Origin: Streptomyces sp. MBT65
GTDB taxonomy: Bacteria; Actinomycetota; Actinomycetes; Streptomycetales; Streptomycetaceae
Assembly (NCBI RefSeq): GCF_016612545.1
Contig: NZ_JAENRY010000040.1
Location: forward strand, 1 to 40,520
DNA: 40,520 nucleotides
Reading direction: 5' to 3'
Made by a program: the position numbers and the translations under genes. Below, in pieces: positions 23,370-30,835 of this stretch. Below the pieces are notes generated by a model that did no database searches, had not been told where the DNA came from, and saw only the letters and a program-made list of their open reading frames with translations. Position 1 is the first letter of the stretch; each line of letters begins with the position of its first letter.

Positions 23370-24086
23370 ATGTCCCGCCGAATCCTGATCGCCTGCGCGA
23401 GCTTCGGTTACCTGTTCATCGCACTGTTCTTCGCTGCCCTGCTGATCGCCCACTGGATACCGCCGATGGCGCCGAACTGGTCGGCGGAGCGGGTGGCGGC
23501 CTTCTATACGGACCACGCGAACTCGATCCGTACCGGCCTCGTGGTCATGCTCGTCGGCGCGGTGGCGACCGCCCCCTTCGTCGCGGCGCTGTCGAGTCTG
23601 ATCCGGCGTATCGACTCGCGGCTGGCGCCGTTGGCTGCCATACAACTCGTCTGTGGTGCCGCGAATGTGGCCGCGATCTTCGTACCGGTCCTGATCTTCA
23701 CCGCGACGGCTTACCGGCCGGACCGTTCGCCCGACATCACGATGGCGCTCAACGACCTGGGCTGGATCAGCTTGGTCATGAACGCCTTTCCGGCGATCGG
23801 ACAGGCCACCGTGGTCGGAGTGGCGATCCTGGCCGACAAGCGCCCCACGCCGCTTCTGCCCCGCTGGGCCGCGTACCTGAACTTCTGGATGGCCTTCCTC
23901 TTCCTGCCGAGCATCCTGCTGACCTACTTCAAGACCGGTCCCTTCGCCTGGAACGGCATCCTCTCGTTCTGGGTCGCGGCCAGTGCCTTCGGCGCCTGGT
24001 TCCTCGTCATGACGTACCTGATGGTGCGGGCCGCGAGCCGGGTGGACGACGACCGGGCCCCGGCCGTCCTCGAACCCGTGGCATGA
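23370..24086 (+). CDS. multi-spanning membrane protein, unknown
   Basis: A 238-residue protein from the ATG at 23370, with GAGGAAA 8 bases upstream. About six hydrophobic helices are visible, starting with ILIACASFGYLFIALFFAALL and ending with SFWVAASAFGAWFLVMTYLM. There is a periplasmic-looking loop with HWIPPMAPNWSAERVAAFY after the first helix. No histidine pairs suited to heme are evident. Its TGA overlaps the NorE-like start (ATGA at 24083-24086), so it is translationally coupled to the oxidase-like subunits. I recall similar proteins in mycobacteria and rhodococci with the same neighbours, but no characterised member. It may be a third subunit of the putative complex (inference). Confidence 0.78.
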   Translation: MSRRILIACASFGYLFIALFFAALLIAHWIPPMAPNWSAERVAAFYTDHANSIRTGLVVMLVGAVATAPFVAALSSLIRRIDSRLAPLAAIQLVCGAANVAAIFVPVLIFTATAYRPDRSPDITMALNDLGWISLVMNAFPAIGQATVVGVAILADKRPTPLLPRWAAYLNFWMAFLFLPSILLTYFKTGPFAWNGILSFWVAASAFGAWFLVMTYLMVRAASRVDDDRAPAVLEPVA

Positions 24087-24673
24087 CCGCCACCGCGGCC
24101 GAGACCGAGCACTCGGCACCCCCGCACCACCGCCACATCCCTGGCGAGCCGGGTCTGTGGATCTTCCTCCTCGGCGACATGATCATGTTCTCGGTGTTCT
24201 TCGGCTTCATCGCGGTACTGCACGGCCGCCACCCGAGGATGTTCCGGGCCTCCCAACAGGCCCTCCATCCAGACCTGGGACTGCTGAACACTCTGCTCCT
24301 GCTGACCGCCTCGGCGCTGGTGGCCCGCGGGCTGCGACAGCTGCGATCCGGCAGACCCGCGCGAACACTGCCATGGGCGCTTCTGTGCGCGCTCGGCTTC
24401 GCCGCCGTCAAGGGTTGTGAATACGCGCTGGTGATTCGCGACGGGCATACACCGAGCAGCAACGACTTCTTCATGTACTACTTCGTCTTCACCGGAATCC
24501 ACCTGGCCCACCTGACGATCGGGATAGGCGCCCTGGCGGTCCTCGTCGTCCTGTCCCGTCGGCAGGCCCTGAGCCCGGGCCACCTGCTGGTCGCCGAGGG
24601 GGCGGCTGCGTACTGGCACATGGTGGACCTGCTCTGGCTCGTCCTCTTCCCACTCTTCTACCTGGTGGCGTGA
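24083..24673 (+). CDS. heme-copper oxidase subunit III family protein, NorE-like
   Basis: A 196-residue, five-helix membrane protein of the CoxC/NorE family. Signatures: HIPGEPGLWIFLLGDMIMFS at the start of helix 1, LLNTLLLLTASALVARGLR, NDFFMYYFVFTGIHLAHLTIG and AAYWHMVDLLWLVLFPLFYLV at the end. True oxidase subunit III has seven helices; five helices and the Asn-Asp-Phe/Met-Tyr-Tyr motif fit the NorE type, an accessory of nitric oxide reductase. No catalytic subunit (CtaD, CtaC, NorB, NorC) is in the window, so this is an orphan accessory pair with the small gene downstream. It is coupled to the membrane protein upstream and 3 bp from the next gene. Confidence 0.85.
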   Translation: MTATAAETEHSAPPHHRHIPGEPGLWIFLLGDMIMFSVFFGFIAVLHGRHPRMFRASQQALHPDLGLLNTLLLLTASALVARGLRQLRSGRPARTLPWALLCALGFAAVKGCEYALVIRDGHTPSSNDFFMYYFVFTGIHLAHLTIGIGALAVLVVLSRRQALSPGHLLVAEGAAAYWHMVDLLWLVLFPLFYLVA

Positions 24674-24676
24674 CAC

Positions 24677-24913
24677 ATGTGGGTCTTTCCGGCACTCGTC
24701 CTGGCCACGCTGTCGAGCTGGCTGCTGGGCGTCGAAGGCAGCACGTCGACCGCGATCGGCTGCGCGGTCGTGGCGATCGCGCTGATCAAGGTACGCCTGG
24801 TCGGCCTGCACTTCATGGAGCTACGCAATGCCCCGGCGGCCCTCCGCGTCGCCTTCGAGATCTATGTCGCGGTCACGGGCACCACCTTGCTCACTCTCTA
24901 TCTGGTCCTCTGA
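24677..24913 (+). CDS. small cytochrome-oxidase subunit IV / NorF-like membrane protein
   Basis: A 78-residue protein with three hydrophobic helices: FPALVLATLSSWLLGV, AIGCAVVAIALIKVRLVGLHFMEL and FEIYVAVTGTTLLTLYLVL. The motif KVRLVGLHFMELR marks the prokaryotic Cox4/NorF family. It starts 3 bp after the NorE-like stop, as in norEF operons. The gene ends 8 bp before composite site D, so the exporter that follows is separately controlled. Such subunits stabilise oxidases or NO reductases; here the partner enzyme is missing. Confidence 0.8.
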   Translation: MWVFPALVLATLSSWLLGVEGSTSTAIGCAVVAIALIKVRLVGLHFMELRNAPAALRVAFEIYVAVTGTTLLTLYLVL

Positions 24914-24920
24914 AAGGTCA

Positions 24921-24961
24921 ATGCCCATTCGGCATGAGCGGCGACATCATCGGCATTGGCG
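24921..24961 (+). promoter_or_regulatory. composite LysR site D, before the leader peptide and MFS gene
   Basis: ATGCC-CATTC-GGCAT (24921-24935), 16 bp, GGCATTGGCG (24952-24961). It lies 77 bp before the leader-peptide ATG and about 195 bp before the MFS start. Confidence 0.8.
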
Positions 24962-25038
24962 ATATTCGACGAATTCCTCAATAATTTCCTCAGCGACTCC
25001 CCAATAGAAGGGAGTTGACGAGAATCGGAGGTGAAAAA

Positions 25039-25062
25039 ATGAGGAAGCAGCACTCCTGGTAA
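25039..25062 (+). CDS. seven-residue leader peptide MRKQHSW
   Basis: ATG AGG AAG CAG CAC TCC TGG TAA, with a very strong Shine-Dalgarno (GGAGG) at 25027-25031 and 7 bases of spacing. It is followed 6 bases later by a 12-bp hairpin and then by the MFS gene. The combination of ideal ribosome binding site, tiny frame and hairpin suggests attenuation, where ribosome stalling on the leader would change folding downstream. No translation data exist here. Confidence 0.55.
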   Translation: MRKQHSW

Positions 25063-25068
25063 ATCGAC

Positions 25069-25108
25069 CGACCGCTCCGGTTCCCTTTCATCGGTTCCGG
25101 AGCGGTCG
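25069..25108 (+). promoter_or_regulatory. attenuator-like hairpin between leader peptide and MFS gene
   Basis: CGACCGCTCCGG at 25069-25080 pairs perfectly with 25097-25108 around a 16-base loop. A shorter stem (CGCG at 25107-25110 with 25116-25119) overlaps its 3' arm and could compete with it. No T run follows. Confidence 0.6.
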
Positions 25109-25155
25109 CGCATTCCGCGCAATATCCACCATCGCGAGAAACAGGATCCATCACC

Positions 25156-26439
25156 TTGCGGGCCCCACGTCCTACGATGCCGGCGCCGCTGCGCCATTCC
25201 GCATTCAGAAAACTCTGGTCCGCCACCACTCTGGCCGCCCTGGGCGATGCCATCTCCTCGGTGGCCCTGCCGCTGGCCGCGATCGAGGTCCTGGACGCCG
25301 ACGCCGTCCAAAGCGCGGTTCTGTCGGCCGTGATCTGGCTCCCGAGCCTGTTCCTGGCCATACCGGCCGGCTCCTACGCCGACCGGACGGGATACCACCG
25401 CAGACTCCTGGCCGGTGCCAATCTCCTGCGGGTCGCCGCCCTGAGCAGCGTGCCGATCGCAACGGCCTTCGGCGTGCTCTCGCTCATCCAACTGGCCTTC
25501 GTCCTGGCCGTCATCGGCCTGTGCTCGGTGCTGTCGAATGTCAGCGAGAGCGGCCTGTTCGCCACCACCCTGCCGTCCGAGCTCTACGTGGCAGGGCAGG
25601 CGGCCTCCTACACAGGCCAGACCGCCGCGATCCTGACCGGTCCTGCCATCGGTGGATTGCTGGTCCAGCTCGCGGGTGTACCGGCAGCGGTAGGAGTGGA
25701 CGCAGCCACCGCCGTCACGGCCGCCCTGTTCCTCCTCCGGCTGCGCCCGGTCGAGCGCCACCACGAACCCGACTCCACGCAGAGCCGTGACCGGCGGCCG
25801 GGTCTGGCCTTCATCCGGCGAAATCCGCTGATCAGAACCGCCCTCTTGGTCACCGCCACCGGCAACTTCTTCAACATGCTCTTCCTGTCGGTGCTCGTCT
25901 GGTACTACGTCCACAAGCTGTCCCTGACCAGCGCCCAGATCGGGTTCGTCTTCAGCGTGCAGGCCATCGGGGGACTCGCCGGCGCGGCGCTGGCCTCCCG
26001 GCTCGCCCGCCGCATCGGCCTGGGCCGGATGCTCCTGGTCGGTTGCGTGCTGTCACACGCTCCGCTCCTCGTGATCCCCGCCGTCGGCGCCACTGGCAGC
26101 CTCGTCTTCGCCCTGGTCCTGGCCTCGACACTGCTGGGGGGCGTCGGTGAGTCCGTTCAGGACATCTCCGTCGGCTCCGTGTTCGCGCTGGTGGTGCCCC
26201 CACACCTCCGGTCACAGACCCGGGGCGCGTACCAGACCGTGAGCTTCGGACTCCGGCCGCTGGGCTCGGTCGCCGGTGCCCTCATCGCCGCGACAGCGGG
26301 AATCCCCGTGGCGCTGTGGGTCGGCGCGATCGGCGGAACCCTTGCCTGCCTCTGGCTTCTTCCCTCACGCCTGCTGTCGTTCCGCGGACAGGGCGAGACG
26401 TCCGAGCAGCCGGAAGGCGCCACCGCTCTCTCGCAATGA
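25156..26439 (+). CDS. MFS exporter (MefA / enterobactin-exporter-like)
   Basis: A 427-residue, 12-helix transporter. The start is TTG at 25156 (AGGA 9 bases upstream) or ATG at 25177 (no clear Shine-Dalgarno). It begins with LRHSAFRKLWSATTLAALGD, a hallmark of the MFS_3 group that includes macrolide exporters (Mef) and siderophore exporters; motif A appears as GSYADRTGYHRRLLAG. The C-terminal half holds FVFSVQAIGGLAGAALASRL and GVGESVQDISVGSVFALVVP. Substrate: unknown small molecule. Control looks double: LysR composite site D and the leader-peptide hairpin, the latter a pattern seen with ribosome-drug exporters. It is the last gene of the rightward cluster before the small gene at 26519. 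Confidence 0.85.
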   Translation: MRAPRPTMPAPLRHSAFRKLWSATTLAALGDAISSVALPLAAIEVLDADAVQSAVLSAVIWLPSLFLAIPAGSYADRTGYHRRLLAGANLLRVAALSSVPIATAFGVLSLIQLAFVLAVIGLCSVLSNVSESGLFATTLPSELYVAGQAASYTGQTAAILTGPAIGGLLVQLAGVPAAVGVDAATAVTAALFLLRLRPVERHHEPDSTQSRDRRPGLAFIRRNPLIRTALLVTATGNFFNMLFLSVLVWYYVHKLSLTSAQIGFVFSVQAIGGLAGAALASRLARRIGLGRMLLVGCVLSHAPLLVIPAVGATGSLVFALVLASTLLGGVGESVQDISVGSVFALVVPPHLRSQTRGAYQTVSFGLRPLGSVAGALIAATAGIPVALWVGAIGGTLACLWLLPSRLLSFRGQGETSEQPEGATALSQ

Positions 26440-26518
26440 CGCGGGGAACCCCAGGGCGGGCGGCACGCCTGACCCGAGTGGGTAAAGTCCCGGCGAGCCG
26501 AACGGAGCCGGGGGCGGT

Positions 26519-27079
26519 ATGAGTAGCTCAATCAGCCAGATCATGGTCGTGATTCTGGGGATCGGCGGCACCCTCGCGTCCGCCTTGCTCACCCAGCGCA
26601 GCGCCAACCGCGCCAGGGACCGTGAGCTGCAGCATGCGAGACAACTCCAGGCGGATGAGCGCGAATACGTCACTCGACAGACTCAGCTCGAAACGCGGCG
26701 CACCTGCTACGCCGCTCTCAACGCCGGCACTCGCGACTTCGTCAACGTGATGACGAAGCTCGTCCATGCTCTGGACAGGGACGAGGTGACCGAGGAACTG
26801 CGGGCAGAACTGGACCGATCACGCCGGGACCATCGCTTGCGTCACGCGGAGGCCCAGATGGTCCTGCCTGACGCCGTCATGGCGGCAGCCAGCACCGCCA
26901 ACCGTCATTTTGGTGATCTCTACGGTCTGTTGATGCGGCTTGACAGAGGTATCGCCGAACCGGGAGAGAGCGTCGAAGCCGCCCGGGAGAGCATGAACCG
27001 GCTGTGGGACTCCCTATGGAAAATGCGCCACATCATGCGCGTCGACCTCGGGATCACACCACCCGATCCGGGCTCGTAG
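26519..27079 (+). CDS. membrane-anchored hypothetical protein with coiled coil
   Basis: A 186-residue protein with one N-terminal transmembrane helix (QIMVVILGIGGTLASALLT) followed by a long charged helix (NRARDRELQHARQLQADERE) and more helices rich in Arg, Glu and Ala, with a C-terminal Pro-rich end. GGGGGCGG precedes the ATG. I recall this as a common Streptomyces protein class without known function. It has no visible link to the LysR motif. It converges on the LuxR-type gene with a 38-bp gap. Confidence 0.75.
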   Translation: MSSSISQIMVVILGIGGTLASALLTQRSANRARDRELQHARQLQADEREYVTRQTQLETRRTCYAALNAGTRDFVNVMTKLVHALDRDEVTEELRAELDRSRRDHRLRHAEAQMVLPDAVMAAASTANRHFGDLYGLLMRLDRGIAEPGESVEAARESMNRLWDSLWKMRHIMRVDLGITPPDPGS

Positions 27080-27117
27080 ACCTGTTTCCACAGGCCATCA
27101 CGGCCCACTGGGCAGGC

Positions 27118-27909
27118 TCATATGAGTTTGTTGCGGATGGCGTAGGAGACGGCGTGGACGCGGTTGCGCAGTCCGAGACGGTTGATGACCCCGTAGAGGA
27201 TCTTCTTGATGTTGCGTTCGGAATAGCACATCGTGTCGGCCACCTCGGCGAGGTCCAGGCCCTGCGCCACCAGGCGGAGTACGTCGATCTCCCGGGTGCT
27301 CAGGCCGGACGACGTCAGGCCCCTGGGTACCAGCACATTGCGCTGGAGGCGGTCCGCCTGGTCGAGCAGTTCGCCCTGTACCGCGGACGGCAACAGCGCT
27401 TCGCCCGCGGCGACCGCCAGCACGGCACGGATCAGGACCTGCGGCTGTGCCTCGGCCCGCCAGAGCACGGCCCGTATTCCGCACTGGGCCGCCACCGTCA
27501 AGTCGGCGTACCAGCCGTCGCTGACGACGAGCACGATCCGTGTCGGAGGCGGCATGGGCAGGCTCCGCAGGGCTTCCAGCGTGGAGTTGTCGGCGGTCTG
27601 GACCGCGGCCACCACGACGTCCGCCTCCGCCACCGTGGTGAGCGCCATTTTCGGTCCGCGGCTCAGCCCGGCCGCCAACCCGGCGTGTGTCACCGGGTCC
27701 GCGGCGTCCACGGCCACCGAGACCGAGGTCGTGGGCAGCTGTCTGACGACGTCTGCACGCGGCCGGAGCATCGGTCTGCTCGCATTCTGCGGACGTCTGA
27801 TCCTCGGCGAGTCGGTGGCTGCCGGGCCGATCGGGGGACGCCGGTCCGTTTCGGCCTGGCGCTGCGTCGGCACCAGCCGTGCCGGGGCTCCCGTCGAGTG
27901 GCTGCTCAT
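27118..27909 (-). CDS. LuxR-family transcriptional regulator
   Basis: A 263-residue protein. The C-terminus is a clear LuxR helix-turn-helix: GLSTREIDVLRLVAQGLDLA and CYSERNIKKILYGVINRLGL. Residues 60-180 look like a degenerate receiver domain (SVSVAVDAADPVTHAGLAAG, ADVVVAAVQTADN, RIVLVVSDGWYADLTVAAQC, GIRAVLWRAEAQPQVLI), without a normal phosphorylation site. The first 60 residues are Arg/Pro-rich and disordered. Its ATG overlaps the PucR-like stop (ATGA at 27906-27909), so the two regulators are translated together. Such degenerate LuxR regulators often accompany secondary-metabolism or development genes. Confidence 0.85.
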   Translation of the reverse strand: MSSHSTGAPARLVPTQRQAETDRRPPIGPAATDSPRIRRPQNASRPMLRPRADVVRQLPTTSVSVAVDAADPVTHAGLAAGLSRGPKMALTTVAEADVVVAAVQTADNSTLEALRSLPMPPPTRIVLVVSDGWYADLTVAAQCGIRAVLWRAEAQPQVLIRAVLAVAAGEALLPSAVQGELLDQADRLQRNVLVPRGLTSSGLSTREIDVLRLVAQGLDLAEVADTMCYSERNIKKILYGVINRLGLRNRVHAVSYAIRNKLI

Positions 27910-29177
27910 CGCTGCTCGCTTTCTGAAGTGAACGTGCCTGTCGGGTCAGCGCCGTTGGGCGCGGCCGACAGCCAGTGGGTGGACACCGATCGCGATCCGA
28001 CCGGTCGGGAGGAGACCTGCGCCCAGACGACCGCGAGCCACACCAGCGCGCGGTCGCTGTGTCTTTGCAGGTCGAGGCCGGTGAGCTTCTCGATCTGCCT
28101 GATCCGGTACAGCAGGGTGTTGCGGTGCAGATGAAGGGCGGCCGTGGTGGAGGCGTTGTCGAACTGGTTCTCGGCCAGGCAGGCGAGAGTCGCCGTCAGT
28201 GCGCCGTTGTCCCCGCCTGTCAGCGGGCCGAAGACCCGGCGGGTCACCGCGTCCGCGAGTTCGGGAGAGTGCGCCAGAAGCAGTTGGGGCAGGAAATCCT
28301 CGACCCGGACCCGTCCACGCCGGTTGGACCGCGACGCGACAGCGACCAGGAGACGCAGATTGTCGACGGCGGTCCGAAGGCCGGTCCGGCCGGTCGGCAA
28401 GTCCTGTGCCAGGAGCAGCCGTTGGTCTGCCACGAACGCGGACCAGTCGAACGTGAGGCTGGTGAGTCCGGTGACGCGGGCGTCCTCGACGAAGGCCAGG
28501 GCTCCGGCGCCGCGCAGACGGGCCGCCAGTTCGGCGCGCTCGGCGGGGGCGGACTTGTCGAGCAGCACGACGAAAGGGACGTACGGAGGTGTCAGGTCGA
28601 AGCCGAGCCGAGCGGCACGTTCTTGGTCCTCCACCGTGATGGGCAGGTCGGCGCAGAGCCGGTCGAAGACCGTGTGCGCCCGGCGGTCGCCTCGCGCGGA
28701 CGGCAGGTCGGCCTGGTCCTCGTATGCCTGCGTGTACATCCGCGTCACCATGTCGAGGTAGCTGTCGAGGTGACGCAGCCCCTGGTCTGTCCAGTCCGCC
28801 GGCTGCGCGCGTTCCCTCTCGGTGGCCAGGCCGAGCACGGCGTCCCAGAAGGCGCGCACGCCCCTGCGTTGGAGCAGCAGGCCGCCGTCCAGCGGCTGTC
28901 CGGCGGCGGCGCACTCCCGCGCCCGCTCGTACATCTCGGACAGGACGTACGGGTCCGGGGGCGTGCCCCTCACCATCCAGTGCAGGAGCAGGCCGACGTG
29001 CCGGCGCAGCGAGGCACGAAGAGCGGAAGCCTCGCAATGGCGCGCCAAGCGCGCGTATTCGGGCGTATGGCGAAGAACGGGTTCCATGCGCTGGGCCACG
29101 GCATCGGCGTCGAGATGTTCCAGGACGTCACGCAAAGCCGCTGTCGCGACGGCGGCGTGCTCGGATCTGTCGGTCAT
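27906..29177 (-). CDS. PucR-family (CdaR-like) transcriptional regulator
   Basis: A 423-residue protein from the ATG at 29177; a longer frame to 29588 is GC-rich noise that runs through the lysR leader. The C-terminal helix-turn-helix of the PucR type is visible (NASTTAALHLHRNTLLYRIR, QIEKLTGLDLQRHSDRALVW). The centre (residues about 190-330) is the GGDEF-like sensing part (VPFVVLLDKSAPAERAELAA, FVADQRLLLAQDLPTG), and the N-terminus is helical. PucR regulators respond to small molecules such as purines or amino-acid derivatives. It is divergent from LysR gene 2 with composite site E in the gap, and its transcript includes the LuxR gene. Confidence 0.88.
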   Translation of the reverse strand: MTDRSEHAAVATAALRDVLEHLDADAVAQRMEPVLRHTPEYARLARHCEASALRASLRRHVGLLLHWMVRGTPPDPYVLSEMYERARECAAAGQPLDGGLLLQRRGVRAFWDAVLGLATERERAQPADWTDQGLRHLDSYLDMVTRMYTQAYEDQADLPSARGDRRAHTVFDRLCADLPITVEDQERAARLGFDLTPPYVPFVVLLDKSAPAERAELAARLRGAGALAFVEDARVTGLTSLTFDWSAFVADQRLLLAQDLPTGRTGLRTAVDNLRLLVAVASRSNRRGRVRVEDFLPQLLLAHSPELADAVTRRVFGPLTGGDNGALTATLACLAENQFDNASTTAALHLHRNTLLYRIRQIEKLTGLDLQRHSDRALVWLAVVWAQVSSRPVGSRSVSTHWLSAAPNGADPTGTFTSESEQR

Positions 29178-29547
29178 GACGGACGGGCACGAACCGGGGA
29201 GAGGAGCGAGCGCCACGCGGTGACGTCGTGTGCCACAGCGCTCGGGGTGTGCCCGGTGGACGGCGTGGCCCTTCCCCGGTGCCGGCGCGATCCCATGGTG
29301 ATTCCTTTCGTGGGGCACATCCGCCCCGCAAGCCCGACGTGGGGCCGATGCCCGAAGGCGTGAACGAGCTTCCGCGAGCAGACGGTCGTATGGCCGTGTC
29401 CGCGTTTGCCACGCGAAGGCCCGCTCGATCGACGGCGCTCGCCGGCTGTCCTCGCGTGCCGGGCGTCGTGCACAACTGCTGTGGCAGCAGCGGCTGTTGC
29501 TGCCCTTCGCACCGGTCTGACCATGGTGGACCGGTCGGGCGCGACCG

Positions 29548-29588
29548 CGCCAATGCCTATCTGTTCGATTCTGAAGCCGTTTCGGCAT
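29548..29588 (-). promoter_or_regulatory. composite LysR site E, reverse orientation, before lysR gene 2
   Basis: Read on the minus strand: ATGCC-GAAAC-GGCTT (29588-29574; one change from the consensus GGCAT), 16 bp, GGCATTGGCG (29557-29548). It ends 8 bp before the first LysR start (29597), so binding would block that gene, while the reverse orientation could serve the PucR/LuxR transcript to the left. Confidence 0.7.
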
Positions 29589-29596
29589 ATGCCGTG

Positions 29597-30499
29597 ATGG
29601 GCGTGGCTACGATGAGCCTCATGGACCTCGACATACGCCGGATGCGCTACTTCGTGGCCGTGGCCGAGGAGTGCAGCTTCGTGCGGGCGGCGAGCCGTCT
29701 CTACATGACCCAGCCTGCGCTCAGCCGTCAGATCCGCGCACTGGAGGAGGATCTGGACGTGGTCCTCTTCCTGCGTGACCGGCAGGGCACCGTACTCACG
29801 CGGGCGGGGCACCAGTTGCTGGAGGACGCCCGGCCGATGCTGGCGATGGCGCAGGCGGTGCAGCAGCGGGTGCGGACGGCGAACCGGGAGGTGAACCAGT
29901 TCACCATCGGCTTCATGCCGGGTGTCACGGTCACCCCCATCGTGCGGGAGTTCGCACGCATGGCGCCGCAACTCGACATCGATGTCGTGCACACGTCGAT
30001 CACCGACCAGGTCGACTTCCTCCTCGACGGGCGGGTCGACGTCTGCTACGTCCGACTGCCCTTGCCAGAAGGCATGTTCGAGGTCGTCCCCCTCTTCCCG
30101 GAGCCCCGTGTGGTGGCGCTGTCGAGTGAACATCCCCTCGCGGAACTCAAGGCGGTGCACGTCGAGGAACTACGGGACATGACCTTGCTGCAGGACCCGC
30201 GGGACGTACCGGAGTGGCGGGGGCGTGTCCCGCGCGATCCGGTGACGCCGCAGGGGGACACCGGACGCTTCCCGGCGACGATCGAGGAATGCCTGCAGAC
30301 CGTCGCCTTCGGGTCCGGTTGCTATGTCATGCCGGCCGGCACAGCCGGCTTCTACCACCGTGACGACGTCGTCTACCTGACGCTGGAGGGCGTCGCTCCG
30401 CGCATGGTCGCCCTGGCCTACTCCAAACACCGGACCATGCCCGAGCTGCTCCAGTTCGCGGAACTCTCGCGTCGCATGCTCGGCCCGGGCCCGGAGTAA
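29597..30499 (+). CDS. LysR-family transcriptional regulator 2 (paralogue of 19875-20765)
   Basis: A regulator of 300 residues if started at 29597; ATGs at 29612 and 29621 also fit and would leave more room after the palindrome. The DNA-binding domain reads MDLDIRRMRYFVAVAEECSF, SRLYMTQPALSRQIRA, LEEDLDVVLFLRD. The effector domain shares many blocks with LysR 1 (FTIGFMPGVTVTPIV, TDQVDFLLDGRVDVCYVRL, VPLFPEPRVVALS, PEWRG). The two genes share operator architecture and flank the cluster, which suggests gene duplication. Together they may respond to different signals on common sites. It lies divergently beside the PucR-like gene. Confidence 0.9.
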   Translation: MGVATMSLMDLDIRRMRYFVAVAEECSFVRAASRLYMTQPALSRQIRALEEDLDVVLFLRDRQGTVLTRAGHQLLEDARPMLAMAQAVQQRVRTANREVNQFTIGFMPGVTVTPIVREFARMAPQLDIDVVHTSITDQVDFLLDGRVDVCYVRLPLPEGMFEVVPLFPEPRVVALSSEHPLAELKAVHVEELRDMTLLQDPRDVPEWRGRVPRDPVTPQGDTGRFPATIEECLQTVAFGSGCYVMPAGTAGFYHRDDVVYLTLEGVAPRMVALAYSKHRTMPELLQFAELSRRMLGPGPE

Positions 30500-30835
30500 C
30501 GCCCGGCTCCAGTTCCTCACAACAGGGCGCGTGATCGGTGAACGCACGCCACCGGCAAGGTCGTTGTGCCGGTGCCCAAAGAATCGAGATCATGCTGGTC
30601 CTGTGCACGTTGCCCACGGCTGTGTCACGCGGCGAGACTGACACACAGGCATCTGCGGTCGTGGGACCCGGCATCTCGGACGGGCGCGCGGCAAGGTGCC
30701 CTCACCGTCTCCGCGTCGCGAGGGGGTGACCGGCACCGGACGTCGCTCACGGGCGGCGCAGTGGGCAGGCGCCGAGTCCGCCGTCTCCTGGTCCGGTCGA
30801 ATGTCGAACGGCAACTGCGCTGGAGTTCCGCCCTC
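30500..30835. other. intergenic region before the kinase gene
   Basis: No supported gene. Frames read through here (for example 30566 onward in the kinase frame) have Arg/Ser/Cys-rich composition typical of noncoding GC-rich DNA. No clear promoter or composite LysR site is visible. Confidence 0.4.

Noticed and set aside
24083..24913. Complete terminal oxidase or NO reductase operon
   Set aside because: No subunit with the heme-copper histidines (NorB/CtaD) or cytochrome c motif CxxCH in a NorC-like protein was found in the cluster.
28199..29363. Plus-strand frames over the PucR-like gene
   Set aside because: Shadow frames of a strongly supported minus-strand gene.
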